DNA of 64,000 nt from contig NC_082414.1 in NCBI RefSeq assembly GCF_004011695.2, positions 868,001 through 932,000 of the forward strand. Reading direction: 5' to 3'. Source of the stretch: Ascochyta rabiei (Eukaryota; Ascomycota; Dothideomycetes; Pleosporales; Didymellaceae). The notes under the pieces are model-generated. The model had not been told where the DNA came from, did no database searches, and saw only the letters and a list, made by a program, of their open reading frames with translations. Within the stretch, counting starts at the first letter, position 1. Each line of letters begins with the position of its first letter. A program made the translations under genes and the position numbers. Positions 40,095-51,764 of this stretch are shown here, piece after piece.

Positions 40095-43000
40095 TGCAGC
40101 AGCTGTAGGACCTATCTCCCATCTGCTAACTTCCGCCGCAACCGGATAGGGGGCGTCTACCAGCCATGTAGCAACTGCAGTGCCGTAACTACTACCTCCC
40201 CCTCTCTCTGATTACGCTTACAGTCAGTAGACGTCCCGTGCAGGCCGCCGGCGACGCCGTCTCTCTACACCTCCACGTCCATCAAGCCCCCAGAGGGACC
40301 GCCTAACTGCCTCCCAGCCAGCGCCCAGTGCTAGCGCCCCTGAACAGGCCTCACGCCGTGAGGGCAGTGCCAGTAATACTCCTAATAACCCGGCTGCTGC
40401 TGCTCCAGCTGCTGCCCCTAGCTCCCAGTATAGTGATAACCCGTTTGACGACCTGCCCGAGACAGTCCTTGTAGGGCTCCAACAGGACACCACCCCGCTC
40501 CTGCGACGTCGTCCTGATGGTGTATACTACGATATTGGCAGCATGCAGGTGCCCTGTTCAGCCTGCGGCGCCTTACACTGGATAGATGAGCGGAAGAGCA
40601 CTACCTCTGTAACAGACCCGCGATTTACTCTCTGCTGCCTGGACGGCGAGGTCGACCTGCCAGCCCTCACACCGCTGCCGTCGTACCTGTATCAGCTACT
40701 CAACACGAATACTCTAGCAGCGCGGCACTTCCGTAAGGAGCTACGGGCCTACAACGCTGCCTTTGCGTTTACCTCGGTAGACTGTACACCTACCAGCCGT
40801 GGGGCGCAGGGCCCTGGCGTGCAGGTGTTTCAGATCCACGGGGCCCTATACCACCGCAGCGGCCCTGTAGAGGTTCTCGAGGGAAGCCTGCCGCAGTACG
40901 CTCAGCTATACTTTTACGACCCACAGTACGCTGCCAACGCCCGCCACCAGCGGAACAGCCACTTACAGCTCCAGATTCTCTAAGATCTAACGGCAATGCT
41001 ATATGAGATCAATAACCCATATATATCTATATACCGCACGGCCCAGGATCGGCTCAACAGTAGCGCTGCAGACGCCCGCGTCATACTAACCAGCAGGCTT
41101 ACACTAGCCCTAGAGACTGGGCAGGACCGCCGCAGGGAGAACGTACCTACTAGCGATGAGCTAGGCCTAGTGATACCTGACGCAGCAGGTGCAGAGACGT
41201 CCCGTCCCATCGTCCTAGCAGCCCGTAACTCCAGCGCCCTGTTTACTATTAGCGCCGCCCACCCATCTTACATGCCGCTACACTACGTACTGATGTTTCC
41301 CCACGGGGATTCTGGGTGGCGGCCGGGGCTAACGCTCCGTAACCAGGACGGATCCCGTCTGCAGACGTCGCTGACCCAGCAAACCTACTATCGATACTAT
41401 CTACACCCCCGCCCTGGGCAGACTACAAATCCGTTCCGCTTCTACAGGCTGTTTCAGCAGTACGTTGTGGATATCTGGGCTATCTGCGACCAGGCCCGGC
41501 TGGCCTGGATCCGAGCAAACCAGGCACAGCTGCGGGCAGACCTGTATAGCGGTGTTGCTGATGCCGTTATGGGCAACAACGACGCCCAGGCAGGCCCTGT
41601 TGGACGCCGCGTTGTCCTGCCGTCGTCCTATCTAGGCAGCTCACAATTTGTCAGCCAGTGCTATCAGGACTCTATGGCTATCGTCCGTCGATATGGCCGC
41701 CCTACCCTGTTTATCACTTTTACAGCTAGCCCATACTGGCCAGAGGTTGCCCGTGAGCTCCGCCCTGGGGAGACAGGCCTGAATCGGCCTGATCTAATCT
41801 GCCAGGCCTTCCATCTGAAGGTGCAGAAGCTAGTAGCCGATGTGAAGAGCAACCTGTTCGGCACCCATCTGGGCCACGTGTACACGATTGAGTACCAGAA
41901 ACGGGGCCTGCCCCATATACACCTGCTGCTGTTCCTGACCCCACACAACCGCGAGGCGTTCACGGATCCTGTAACAATTGATAGCACTATCCAGGCTGAG
42001 ATCCCTTCCCCTGTGGATGACCCAGACGGCCTGCTTACAGAGGTTGTACGGACCTTCATGCTTCACGGGCCATGTGGGGAGCACAATCTGCAGGCCCCGT
42101 GTATGGTGCCTCAGCGCGACAGCGCCCCGCCGCGGTGCTCTAAGAACTTTCCTAAGCGTTACTGCCCATCTACAGTGGTCCATAAGGACAGGTACCCTGA
42201 GTATTAGCGCCGGGATGATGGCTGCACGCTTGCTGTACGGTGTAAGGGCCGTATTGTACACCTTAATAACAGCTAGGTTGTCCCGTATAACCCTGGTCTG
42301 CTCCGTAAGTACTGGGCCCATATCAATGTAGAGGTTTGCGGCACTATCCACGCTATCAAATACGTCCACAAGTACATCTACAAGGGCACTGACAGGGCAG
42401 TACTAAACGTCTCAGAAGCAGATAAGGTTAAGCAGCATCTAAACGGGCGATATATCAGTCCATCTGAGGCTGTTTAGCGGCTGTTTGAGTACCCAGTACA
42501 CATGGAGCGGCCCACTGTAGTGCCCCTAGCGGTCCACCTACCGAATGAGCAGATAGTTACGTTCCCTGCTAACGCTACCACTGCAGAGTTATCAGCCCGC
42601 CTGGAGCGATCTGTAACTACGCTTACGGCGTTCTTCCAGCGCAACGCTGACCATGAGTATGGCTGTGAGGTCCTATATCAGGACTATCCATCCCAGTTTG
42701 TTTGGCACCTCCCGTCACGGACCTGGCACGTGCGTCAGCGCGGCACTGCGATTGGCCGCATGTACTTTTGCAGCCCGCTACAGGGTGAACGGTTCTATCT
42801 ACAGCTTCTCTTGACTACCGTACGGGGTCCACAGTCCTACGCGGACCTGCGTACCTTTAGCGGCACAGAGTATCCTACTTTCCAGGCCGCCGCAGCTGCC
42901 CGCGGGTTACTGCTACACGATGGAGACTGGGTAGCCTGCTTCCAGGACGCCGTTACGTTTGCCACAGGCCAGGCGTTACGGTACTTCTTCGTTGCTGCTC

Positions 43001-44691
43001 TCTTAAATGGGCCTGTTACAGATCCAGCTGCTATCTGGGCAGCCTTCCAGGCGGATTTGTGTGACGACTTACCTGAGGCTGCTGCTGCCCTGCTAGTATC
43101 CGCAGATCCAGACGCGTACCTTGACTACGGCCTGTATCTGATAGAAGGGCTGCTGGCAGAGTCTGGCAAACGTCTTACGGATTTCTCACTCCCTGCGTGC
43201 CAGTTCAACTGGGGAGTACGGCTGCAGAATCAGCTTCTTGCCGCTGAGCTGGCCTACGATACAGACGGGCAGGACACTGCCTTCTGGGACACTGTTACAG
43301 GGCTGAATATAGACCAGCGCGCCGTATTTGATGCCGTTACTGCCGCTATTAAGGCTGACCACAGCACTGCCCACTTCTTCGTACAGGGCCCAGCAGGCAC
43401 AGGCAAGACGTTCCTCTGGCGCTGTATATGTGCCTACTATCGCTCTACAGGCCAGGTGGTCCTGTGCGTTGCGTCGTCGGGTATAGCTGCTGTCCTGCTG
43501 CCCGGCGGCCGCACTGCCCACTCCCGTTTCCGGATCCCGTTGGATATCCACGACGATTCCATCTGCCCTGTTGCTCCAGGCTCGGAGCTTGGGCGGCTGC
43601 TGCAGGCCGCTACTCTAGTTATCTGGGACGAGGTGCCTATGCAGCACCGTTACTGCTTCGAGGCAGTCCACCGTATGCTGCAGGACGTCCGTAGCTCCCC
43701 TGCCCTGTTTAGCGGCCTCCCTGTAATTGCCAGCGGCGATTTTGCCCAGATCCTACCCGTTGTCCGCCGGGGCCAGCGGCCTGCCATCGTCAACGCCTGC
43801 CTGCAGCAGTCTACGCTCATATGGCCGCACATGACCGTACTGCACCTGCGTCAGAATATGCGGGTGCTATCTGGGGCTGACAACACCTGTTTTGCAGCCT
43901 GGTGCCGGGGACTGGCTACCCGTGAGATGGATGGCCTGATCTCCATCCCAGACTGGATGACCGTCTACTACAGCCTACAGGGCTTCCTGGATCACGTCTA
44001 TCCGCCGCACCTCCTCCAGCAGGCTGCTGCGGACTATCAGGTCCTCAACGGCCGTGCTATACTGGCCGTACGGAACAACGCAGTGGCTGTAATCAACGCC
44101 GCAATGCTTGCTGCCTTCCCTGGTGAGCTAGTAGAGCTGGTTGCAGTGGACTCTGCTGAGGTTGAGGACAATACAACACAGGATCTGCCTCCCGTAGAGC
44201 TGCTGCAGTCCTTTAAGCCCCCGTCACTGCCCCCGTCACGCCTTCTGCTCAAGGTAGGCGTACCAATAATGCTTCTACAGAACCTGTACCCAAGCCAGGG
44301 GCTCTGCAACGGTACCCGTTTAGCGGTTACACAGATATCCTCCCGCTGTATCCAGGCCCGCATCCTATCTGGCGAGTTTGCAGGCCAGCTCCGCCTGCTG
44401 CCACGTATCAGGCTCACTTCAACCAGTAGAGAGCTCCCGTTTATCGTCAGCCGGGTCCAGTTTCCAGTTCGCCTCTCCTTTGCAATCACTGTAAACAAGT
44501 CACAGGGCCAGTCACTCTCTGTTGTAGGCGTTGATCTGCGTCACGCTGTGTTTACACATGGCCAGCTATACGTAGCTATGTCCCGTGTAACTACACTTGC
44601 AGGCCTGTCAATCCTGCTGCCAGCACCTGATACTAGCGATGAGCCATCCCGTACGGTCCCTAATATCGTATACCCAGAGGTGCTCCTGTAG
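40095..44691 (+). pseudogene. Helitron Rep/PIF1-like helicase gene with nonsense codons
   Basis: One long frame from about 40231 to the TAG at 44689-44691 encodes the Helitron protein, interrupted by TAA 40981 and TAG 42205, 42274 and 42475. Domains in order: an N-terminal zinc-like CSACGALHW (40555); the Helitron-like domain; the HUH motif GLPHIHLLLF near 41910; the Tyr region IKYVHKYIYKG near 42355; and the PIF1-type helicase with Walker A GPAGTGKT (about 43387), Walker B LVIWDEVPM, and the late motif VNKSQGQSLS..QLYVAMSRVT near 44490-44590. A further Cys-rich segment (CSSC, 40095-40106, and CSNC near 40167) lies upstream in another frame and probably needs an intron. All four stops fit CpA-to-TpA changes of CAA, CAG, TGG and TGG. 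Confidence 0.88.
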
Positions 44692-44696
44692 CCAGC

Positions 44697-44790
44697 CACA
44701 ACCTACTAGTATATCAGCCCGCTAACGTTGCCGCTACCAGTATATCAGCCCGTTAACGTCACTGCCACAACCTACTAGTATATCGGGCTA
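44697..44790. repeat. Short repeats after the helicase gene
   Basis: Three degenerate copies of a block containing AGTATATCAGCCCGYTAACG, just after the helicase stop. The last copy is shortened to AGTATATCGGGCTAACGG. Probably part of the Helitron's non-coding sequence. Confidence 0.6.
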
Positions 44791-45043
44791 ACGGCTATTA
44801 ATAGTACGTCACCGCCTAGTTATTCTGCCGTTACAGGTGCTATTGTGCCCGCAGGTTGACCTTCACCGTGAGCTTACAAACCCCCCGCGTACCAGTATCC
44901 AGCACCAATCAGGCCACGTACAGTGACCGTACAATCCAGATACAGTATAGCCACAGGCCCTATAACGTTATTTGATAGCTGCCTATTCACTGTTTTGGCC
45001 CGACAAACAGAATATACTATTCACGGTGAGCTACAACACCAAA

Positions 45044-45082
45044 ATATCGCAGGTCTTGGCAGCTGCTAGCTGGCTGCGATAT
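45044..45082. other. Nested hairpin between the two Helitron genes
   Basis: ATATCGCAG at 45044-45052 pairs with CTGCGATAT at 45074-45082. Inside the loop CAGCT-GCT-AGCTG (45060-45072) forms a second inverted repeat. Helitrons carry a hairpin near the 3' end, but no CTRR follows at the expected distance, so this may be internal or mark an older end. Confidence 0.5.
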
Positions 45083-45133
45083 ACTATATAGGCAGCCGCC
45101 CTCCCCCGTTTTACTACTCTCTAGGTCATCAAT

Positions 45134-45956
45134 ATGGACTCCTCCGCCCCCGCCGACGACGTCGCCGCCCCCGCCAACACCGCCGCCGCCGACGCCGCCG
45201 CTGCCCTCGCCGCCCCCGCCAACACCGCCAACACCGCCCCCGCCAACACCGCCAACACCGCCGCCGCTGACGCCGCCGCTGCTGCTGCTGCTGCCACTGC
45301 TGCTGCTGCCACTGCCGCCGCCGCCCTCGCTGCCGCCCCCGCCCTCCCGCCGCTCCCCCCTGCCCCCGGCCCGCCCACCGCCGCCGCCCTGCTCGCCATG
45401 CCGCCCGCCTCGCGGGCCTGCACAAGGCTGGCTTCTCGGCCAGTCCAGCGCCAGCTGGAGTTCCGCGCGGGCTACGAGCCCAGCAAGTTCAACCTCGCTG
45501 GTAAGTAACCCCCTGTAAGTGTCCTGTAGAGCCCTGTACTGACAGTAAGCAGTTCGGCAGCAGAACCTCGAATCTGCGCTCGCGCAGGTTGTCGGCCGCG
45601 TCGCCCCCACCGAATGCGACTCCTGCCAGCGAGCAGCTGGCCCGTATACTACCTGCGTGGTAGTTACAGGCCAGCTGCTCAACTCGTGCGCCAACTGCCA
45701 CTATGGCAGTGAGGGCGCCCGCTGCTCCTTCCGCCGTAAGTTTACAGCCTCCACATTCCCCATACAGACCTTATTGACCCTGCTACAGCCACGCCCGCCC
45801 CCGTCGTCCCCGTCCCCGCCATCGCCACCCCCTCCAGGTCCCGCCGCCAGGTCGCTGCCGCTGCCGCTGCCGCTGCTGCTGCCCCTGCCCCTGCCGCTGC
45901 CCCTGCCACCCCCTCCAAGAAGCGCCGCCGCACCACCGCCACCCCTGCTGCCTCCC

Positions 45957-45991
<35 letters not shown>

Positions 45992-46196
45992 GCCTCCAAG
46001 AAGGAGAAGAAGAAGGAGAAGAGGAAGAGGAAGAAGAAGAGTAGGTTACAGGCCTGTAAAAGAAATCTACTGGCTGCTAACATTTTTTACAGAGGTCCGT
46101 AAGTGCGTACGGGACGTAAAGAAGTCCGTAGCGGCTCTAGAGCTTGCTATAGATTCCTCCTCCTCAGAGGACAGTGATGAAGATGATAAGGATTAA
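45134..46196 (+). CDS. Helitron-associated protein with a DUF3716-like zinc-binding domain
   Basis: Four exons, 45134..45500, 45553..45735, 45789..46040 and 46093..46196, give an intact 301-residue protein. All three introns are 52-53 nt with good borders, and frame is kept throughout. Layout: an Ala/Pro low-complexity head (about 1-100); a Cys-rich core in exon 2, CDSCQRAAGPYTTCVVV then SCANCHYGSEGARCSFR, which resembles DUF3716 zinc-binding domains of filamentous fungi; an Ala-rich stretch with PSKKRRR and a Lys/Glu/Arg run, likely nuclear signals; and an acidic tail LELAIDSSSSEDSDEDD. It is 440 bp downstream of the helicase gene, on the same strand. Whether it helps transposition or was captured from the host is unknown. 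Membership in the element is inferred from position and composition. Confidence 0.65.
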
Positions 46197-46490
46197 ATAG
46201 TTTACAGGTCTGCACATGAATGAAACAGTGTTTACAGTGCTATTTACACTCCTGTTACTGTTGTGATTTTCCCTTGCTTACTAACTCTCTACCCCGCTAC
46301 CCCTGTAAACGCAAAGCTCTGCACCCGCTGGCCCAAACACTGGCATAGTAGATAGTAGGAAGAAAAAGGAAGTGATCAGATGAGTTTCGAAGAGGGATAA
46401 AGATGCTGCGTTGGCAGCTTTGGATGATCAGGGTCGTCTACTTTGATCAACTTTGATCCTCTTGTCAAGTTCCAGCGCCTCTAACTCACC

Positions 46491-48371
46491 ATGGGCTTCC
46501 TAACAGACCTAACTCTCTCAAAGAGCAAGACCAAGGAGGAGACCACCCCCATTGATCCTATCTCCAATGTTGCTGTTGATGCGGAGAAGGGCGCTGAGTC
46601 CGCCACTCCGTCAGAGAAGGCCAGCGACGATGCTACGTTCACTGCCAATGCTCAGGCTGGTGTCAAGAGAGTCGAGGCGGCTACCACCGTCTGGACGAAA
46701 TGGCATCTTGTTGGCGCCTACATAATGTAAGCCATCGAACTGTGCAGTTTGTGCTTTGCAATCGCTGATACTCCTTCCAGCATTTGGTGGATCTACTTCG
46801 TTACTGCGCTGCAGGAGGTTGTTGTCCGCGCAATGAATCCATACGTGGTAAGCGCTTTCAGGCTACATTCGCTTACCGCTGCTACTGGAATTGTCTCTTC
46901 GATCGTTGGTGGTCTGTTCAAGATCCCGCTTGCGAAGCTGCTCGACACATGGGGACGTCCTCAAGGTCTCCTCTTATCCCTCTTCCTGTGGATCGTTGGG
47001 TACATCATGATGGCTGGATGCAACAATGTTGAGACGTACGCAGCTGCGCAGGTCTTCTCCTCTACAGGGTAAATGCTACTTCATCAAATGGTGTACACCC
47101 ACTGACATCATGCTAGATCTCAGGCTGTATCATACATCCTCACCGTCTTCATCGCCGATACTAGCACTCTGAGGAACCGTGCCCTCATGCTCTCGTTCGC
47201 TACCTCGCCCTATGTCATCACAACCTGGATCGGAGGGCCTGTCGCGCAATCCGTCTTGCATGGTCCTGGGTGGCGTTGGGGTTTCGGAATCTTCACGATC
47301 ATCATTCCTGTTGTCGTGGTTCCTCTCGCCGCGCTTGTGCTCTACAACGACCGCAAGGCCAAGAAGATGGGCCTTATCGACGAGACCAAGTTCAAGTGGT
47401 CAGCAGCCAACATCAAGCAGTTTTGCGTGGACATTGACTTGGTCGGTATCTTCATCCTGACAGCGGGAATGGCTCTGTTTCTGCTGCCATTCAGCTTGTG
47501 GTCTTACCAAGGAGAGCAGTGGAAATCGCCTATGATCATCTGCATGATTGTCTTTGGCTTTGCCCTCCTAATTGCCTTTCCCATCTGGGAGAGGTTCTTC
47601 GCCCCGGTCACGTTCATCCCGTACGAGCTGCTGCTGGACCGCACCGTCTTCCTGGCAGGCTGCATGTTCGTCTGCGTGTTCTTCAACAACGCGGTCTGGG
47701 GCTCATACTTCTCTTCCATGCTGCAAGTCGTATGGAACCTCAACGTCACAGAAGCCTCTTATGTGACTCAGGTCTACCGTGTCGTTTCTTGCGCTTGGTG
47801 CTTCTTCGTCCTTGGACCCCTTATTCGTTACACTGGACGCTTCAAGTGGACTATTGCTTACTTTGCTCTGCCGCTGGATATCCTGGCGATTGGTCTTATG
47901 ATCCACTTCCGCCGGCCTGGTACAGACATCGGATATCTCGTCATGACACAGATCTTCACAGCTGTGGCTGGAGGAACCATTGTCATCGGCGGCGAGCTTG
48001 CCATGATGGCACCGTCCAGCCACCAGCATCTCGCTGTCGTTATCGCCGTTCTTAACCTCTTCTGCGCAATCGGCAGTGCCGTTGGCTCCACTGTCAGTGC
48101 GGCTATCTGGACCGCAACATTCTACAAGAACCTTGTCAAGCATGTTCCAGAGGGCGTTAACGTTCGCGACATCTATGCCTCACTGCCTAAGCAGCTATCG
48201 TACAAGTGGGGTTCTCCCGAACGTCTGGGAATCGCAAAGGCCTATGGTGATTCGCAAAGACTAATGCTGATTACCAGTATCTGCATGCTGTCGATGGGCC
48301 TGATCTGTGCTGTGTTCTGGCGCGACATCAACATCAAGAACAACAAGCAGGTCAAGGGCCGTGTTTTCTAG
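46491..48371 (+). CDS. MFS siderophore-iron transporter (ARN/Sit family)
   Basis: Predicted proton-coupled importer of ferric siderophores in the plasma or vesicle membrane. Three exons, 46491..46726, 46781..47068 and 47117..48371, give 592 residues. The hydrophilic N-terminus (about 70 residues) is followed by roughly 14 membrane segments. Family marks: WIYFVTALQEVVVRAMNPYV, LDTWGRPQGLLLSLFLWIVGYIMMA (MFS loop 2-3 signature), AVSYILTVFIADTSTLRNRA, and FVCVFFNNAVWGSYFSSMLQVV. The C-terminal part has the usual AAIWTATFYKNL. A GTAAGC inside exon 2 (about 46850) was not used as a splice site because the uninterrupted reading matches the family. The gene starts about 160 bp after the estimated Helitron edge. 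A few GATA words lie in that short promoter, but no clear iron-repressor site. Confidence 0.9.
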
Positions 48372-49255
48372 ATCGTCTCGTGATCAGTCGAGGAAGCACT
48401 TACAGCGTAGAGATGGAATTATACTTTCAACCAAGAGGTGGCGACAGGGAACAATTCGAGAGCTAGCTATAAGTTATAGTCATAATACCTACGTTCGTTA
48501 TTCCAATGTATCGGCTACCGAGCAACATGTGAGGATTCGATAGCAAAAGCTAAAGTTCAAGTTTTGCAACGGCAGAGCTGAAGCGCCATAAAAGAGCAGG
48601 TGCCCAAGAACTTCTCCTCGCAAATGTACGACGCTGTCAGCTATCTGCGCTTCGTGTCATTACCGTTACTCGATGAGGCTCTGTCACAATATGCGAATCT
48701 GTGACTGCCGGGATACAGAACACGCTCCAACGGCCCGTAGACTACAGAAAGTGAGTGCAATCGGGAAACAGTCCGTGCAGTTTGCTCGACCCGGTCATCT
48801 CCGCGCCGCGCCTTTCCGTCAATAAACGGCAGCATCCTGCAGCATCCTGGGCTTCAGTGCATCTGATACTCTAGCTTGCCATATGCGATAAGCTGCACCG
48901 TCTCCGATGATTGGAACACTGCAAAGCTCAGCAGCATGGTTGGCGTTGTTGCGCTGATCCGGTTGCGTTGTCCCCGCAAATCTTGGCATCGTCACAAGCT
49001 GGGAGCTCTCAAACCACCCCTCCGCCCGAGCGTGCCTCTGGTTCACCATTCACAGTAGCCGGCCTAGCCTGCATTAGACCTCACGAAGAAGATCCTCGGC
49101 CCAGCTTCGAGATGGGTGACGTTTGTGACAGTGATTATATAGCCCGGCCGCCCAACCCTCTCCGCACGCATACATCATCGCATTCCTCACTTTCTGTACC
49201 TTGAGTATACACTCGATTGCATACACACAACGACCACACAGATACACAAGTCAAA
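48372..49255. other. Intergenic; malate synthase promoter
   Basis: About 880 bp between the transporter and malate synthase. The right end has a TATA box and C-rich, CA-rich leader. Frames on both strands are unremarkable. Confidence 0.5.
49136..49142 (+). promoter_or_regulatory. TATA box of malate synthase
   Basis: TATATAG in a GC-rich setting, about 115 bp before the ATG, well placed for a strong inducible promoter. Confidence 0.5.
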
Positions 49256-51038
49256 ATGGCAGCTAGCGCCGACTCAATTCTTCGCGAGGTTAACATCCTC
49301 GGCGAACTGAACGACTCCAACCGTCATATCCTTAGCAAGGATGCTGCTGTCTTCCTAGCTCTCCTCCACCGCACATTCAACAACCGCCGGAAGGAGCTTC
49401 TGCAGAGAAGGGTGATCCGACAGGCTGAGCTCGACAAGGGCAATCTTCTTGACTTCCTTCCCGAGACCAAGCACATCCGCGAGAACGACACATGGAGAGG
49501 AGCACCGCCAGCTCCTGGTCTGGTCGATCGCCGAGTAGAAATTACTGGGCCGACAGACCGTAAGATGGTTGTCAACGCCCTGAACTCTGATGTCTGGACA
49601 TACATGGCCGATTTTGAGGGTAAGCATTCGAGCATCAAACCTCAGCCGGAGTGTCAGTCTAACAATTACAGACTCCAGCGCACCAACATGGGACAACATG
49701 ATCAACGGCCAGGCTAACCTGTACGACGCCATCCGCCGCAAGGTCGACTTCAAGCAGGGCGAGAAGGAGTACAAGCTCCGCACCGACCGCACACTTCCCA
49801 CACTCATCGCCCGTGCCCGTGGTTGGCACCTCGAGGAGAAGCACTTCACTGTCGATGGTGAGCCCATCTCCGGTGGTCTCTTCGACTTCGGTCTGTACTT
49901 CTTCAACAACGCACACGAGCTCGTCAAGCGAGGATTTGGCCCATACTTCTACCTGCCCAAGATGGAGTCGCATCTTGAGGCTAGGCTGTGGAACGATGTC
50001 TTCAATCTTGCTCAGGACTACATTGGCATGCGCCGAGGAACCATCCGTGGTACCGTCTTAATCGAGACCATCCCCGCTGCCTTCGAGATGGATGAGGTGA
50101 GACGCCATTCTGCTTAAAGTGCGAGGCTCTACTAACCACAGCTAGATCATCTACGAGCTCCGTGACCACTCTTCTGGTTTGAACTGCGGTCGCTGGGACT
50201 ACATCTTCAACACCATCAAGCGCTTCCGCCAGAACCCCAACTTCATTCTTCCCGACCGTGATGCAGTTACCATGACCTCGCCCTTCATGGACGCATACGT
50301 CAAGCTCCTCATCAAGACTTGCCACAAGCGAGGTGTCCACGCCATGGGTGGTATGGCCGCCCAAATCCCTATCAAGAATGACCAGGCTGCCAACGACGCC
50401 GCCATGGCCAAGGTCAAGTCCGACAAGCTCCGCGAGGTGCGCGCCGGTCACGACGGTACCTGGGTTGCTCACCCTGCGCTCGCCAAGATCGCCACCGACG
50501 TCTTCAACGAGCACATGCCTACGCCCAACCAGATGCACGTCCGCCGCGAGGACGTCAACATCTCCGCCAACGATCTGCTTAATATGAATGTTCCTGGAAA
50601 GATCACCGAGGCCGGCATTCGCCAGAATCTCGACATCGGTCTCAGCTACATGGAGGCCTGGATTCGTGGCGTCGGTTGTGTGCCCATCAACTACCTCATG
50701 GAGGACGCTGCTACCGCTGAGGTATCGAGGAGTCAGCTCTGGCAGTGGACAAGGCACGGTGTCAAGACAGCCGAGGGTCAGACTGTCACTAAGGACTACG
50801 CCCTTAAGCTGCTCAAGGAACAGACAGCGAAGCTCAGCGAAAAGGCGCCCAAGGGAAACAAGTTCCAGTTGGCGGCCAAGTACTTTGAAGGCCAGGTCAC
50901 TGGAGAGGACTACGCCGAGTTCCTTACATCGTAAGTCATTCATGCTATCACACTGCAGGAATACACGCTGACATGAGCAGATTGCTGTACAACGAGATTA
51001 CAAATGTAAGTGCTTCCAGGCCCGCCTCGAAGTTGTAG
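49256..51038 (+). CDS. MLS1: Malate synthase (glyoxylate cycle), peroxisomal
   Basis: Condenses glyoxylate with acetyl-CoA to malate in the glyoxylate cycle, needed for growth on acetate and fatty acids. Four exons, 49256..49619, 49672..50096, 50146..50930 and 50981..51038, give 543 residues. The signature [16 protein letters not shown] is present in exon 3, and [15 protein letters not shown] and [21 protein letters not shown] also fit. The last exon reads [18 protein letters not shown] and stops, ending in SKL, a canonical type-1 peroxisomal signal. A GTAAGT at 51006 and CCAG at 51054-51057 frame a possible 52-nt intron that would remove this signal (see findings). The unspliced form is taken as canonical because of SKL. 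Confidence 0.95.
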
Positions 51039-51764
51039 ATTGGCTACGCCATTCCAGATCGTAACACCCTCTCTGTAACTTATCATACCCATCATGTCAA
51101 GGTCCAATGAAGACCCGTAAGCAGAATGCAAAAGCTTGATTACATCACCTCACACGCTTGTTCTTTGATTGAAGTACCTGAAGCATACGCACCACACGCT
51201 CGCTTGTGCATTGCAAGCTAACTGCTCCCACAGCCCGTTGCACCCACACCCGCTGCGAAGCTATGAGCACGCGCACGTGACGTACGAGTTTCCACGAGCC
51301 GAGGCACGATACACAACGGGGGTGATCGACCCGTGGGACTGGGTTCACATGCGGGGAGGACTAGAATGAGCAAGGATGTGCACACGTGAAGAAACGGTGG
51401 AAGACCCGGTCAGCAGGCAGGAGCGGCCGAGGCACGACTCACGATCTGCGAAATAAGCGAGCACGAGCAATGATTTCCCTTCCGTTACATTTCATGGGGG
51501 TTTTTCTTTCTTCTTCTTCAATTGCACTGTGCACAGTAGATGTGTATTGATTCGGAACTACAATAAGTCATCATTGAGCTCATGGCTCTTAAGTGCCATC
51601 TATCCATAATTAAACCTCCAAGTGATCCGTATAAACCAGAACCTTTTCCGCCATAAGCCTTGTGTGTATCCCCCATAACCCTATCCCAGGGCATATTGCC
51701 CGTGCAAATTAGCCATTCCAAATATTCCAAAACGCCGCGCTGAATGCCCAACGCCCTGATTTCA
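51039..51764. other. Intergenic, convergent 3' ends
   Basis: About 725 bp between the malate synthase and surface-protein 3' ends. It may include the alternative malate synthase end (to 51078). No repeat or gene is recognised. Confidence 0.5.

Larger units (their letters stand above)
39701..46330 (+). mobile_element. Helitron (rolling-circle transposon), approximate extent
   Basis: About 6.6 kb of C/G-rich sequence with a Rep-helicase gene of Helitron type, unlike flanking host sequence in codon and word use (for example repeated CCTGTA and TTTACAG words on both sides of the genes). A second gene with a zinc-binding domain follows on the same strand. Exact ends are not fixed: I could not identify the TC start or a CTRR end with its hairpin, so both coordinates are estimates. 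The interior looks young compared with the RIP-ravaged Fot1-like element. Confidence 0.7.

Noticed and set aside
40224..40493. 89-codon minus-strand frame near the Helitron start
   Set aside because: Antisense shadow of the Helitron N-terminal low-complexity region.
46841..46870. Possible short intron (GTAAGC..TTTCAG) inside the siderophore transporter
   Set aside because: Only about 15 nt, too short to splice, and the uninterrupted reading NPYVVSAFRLHSLTA matches the family.
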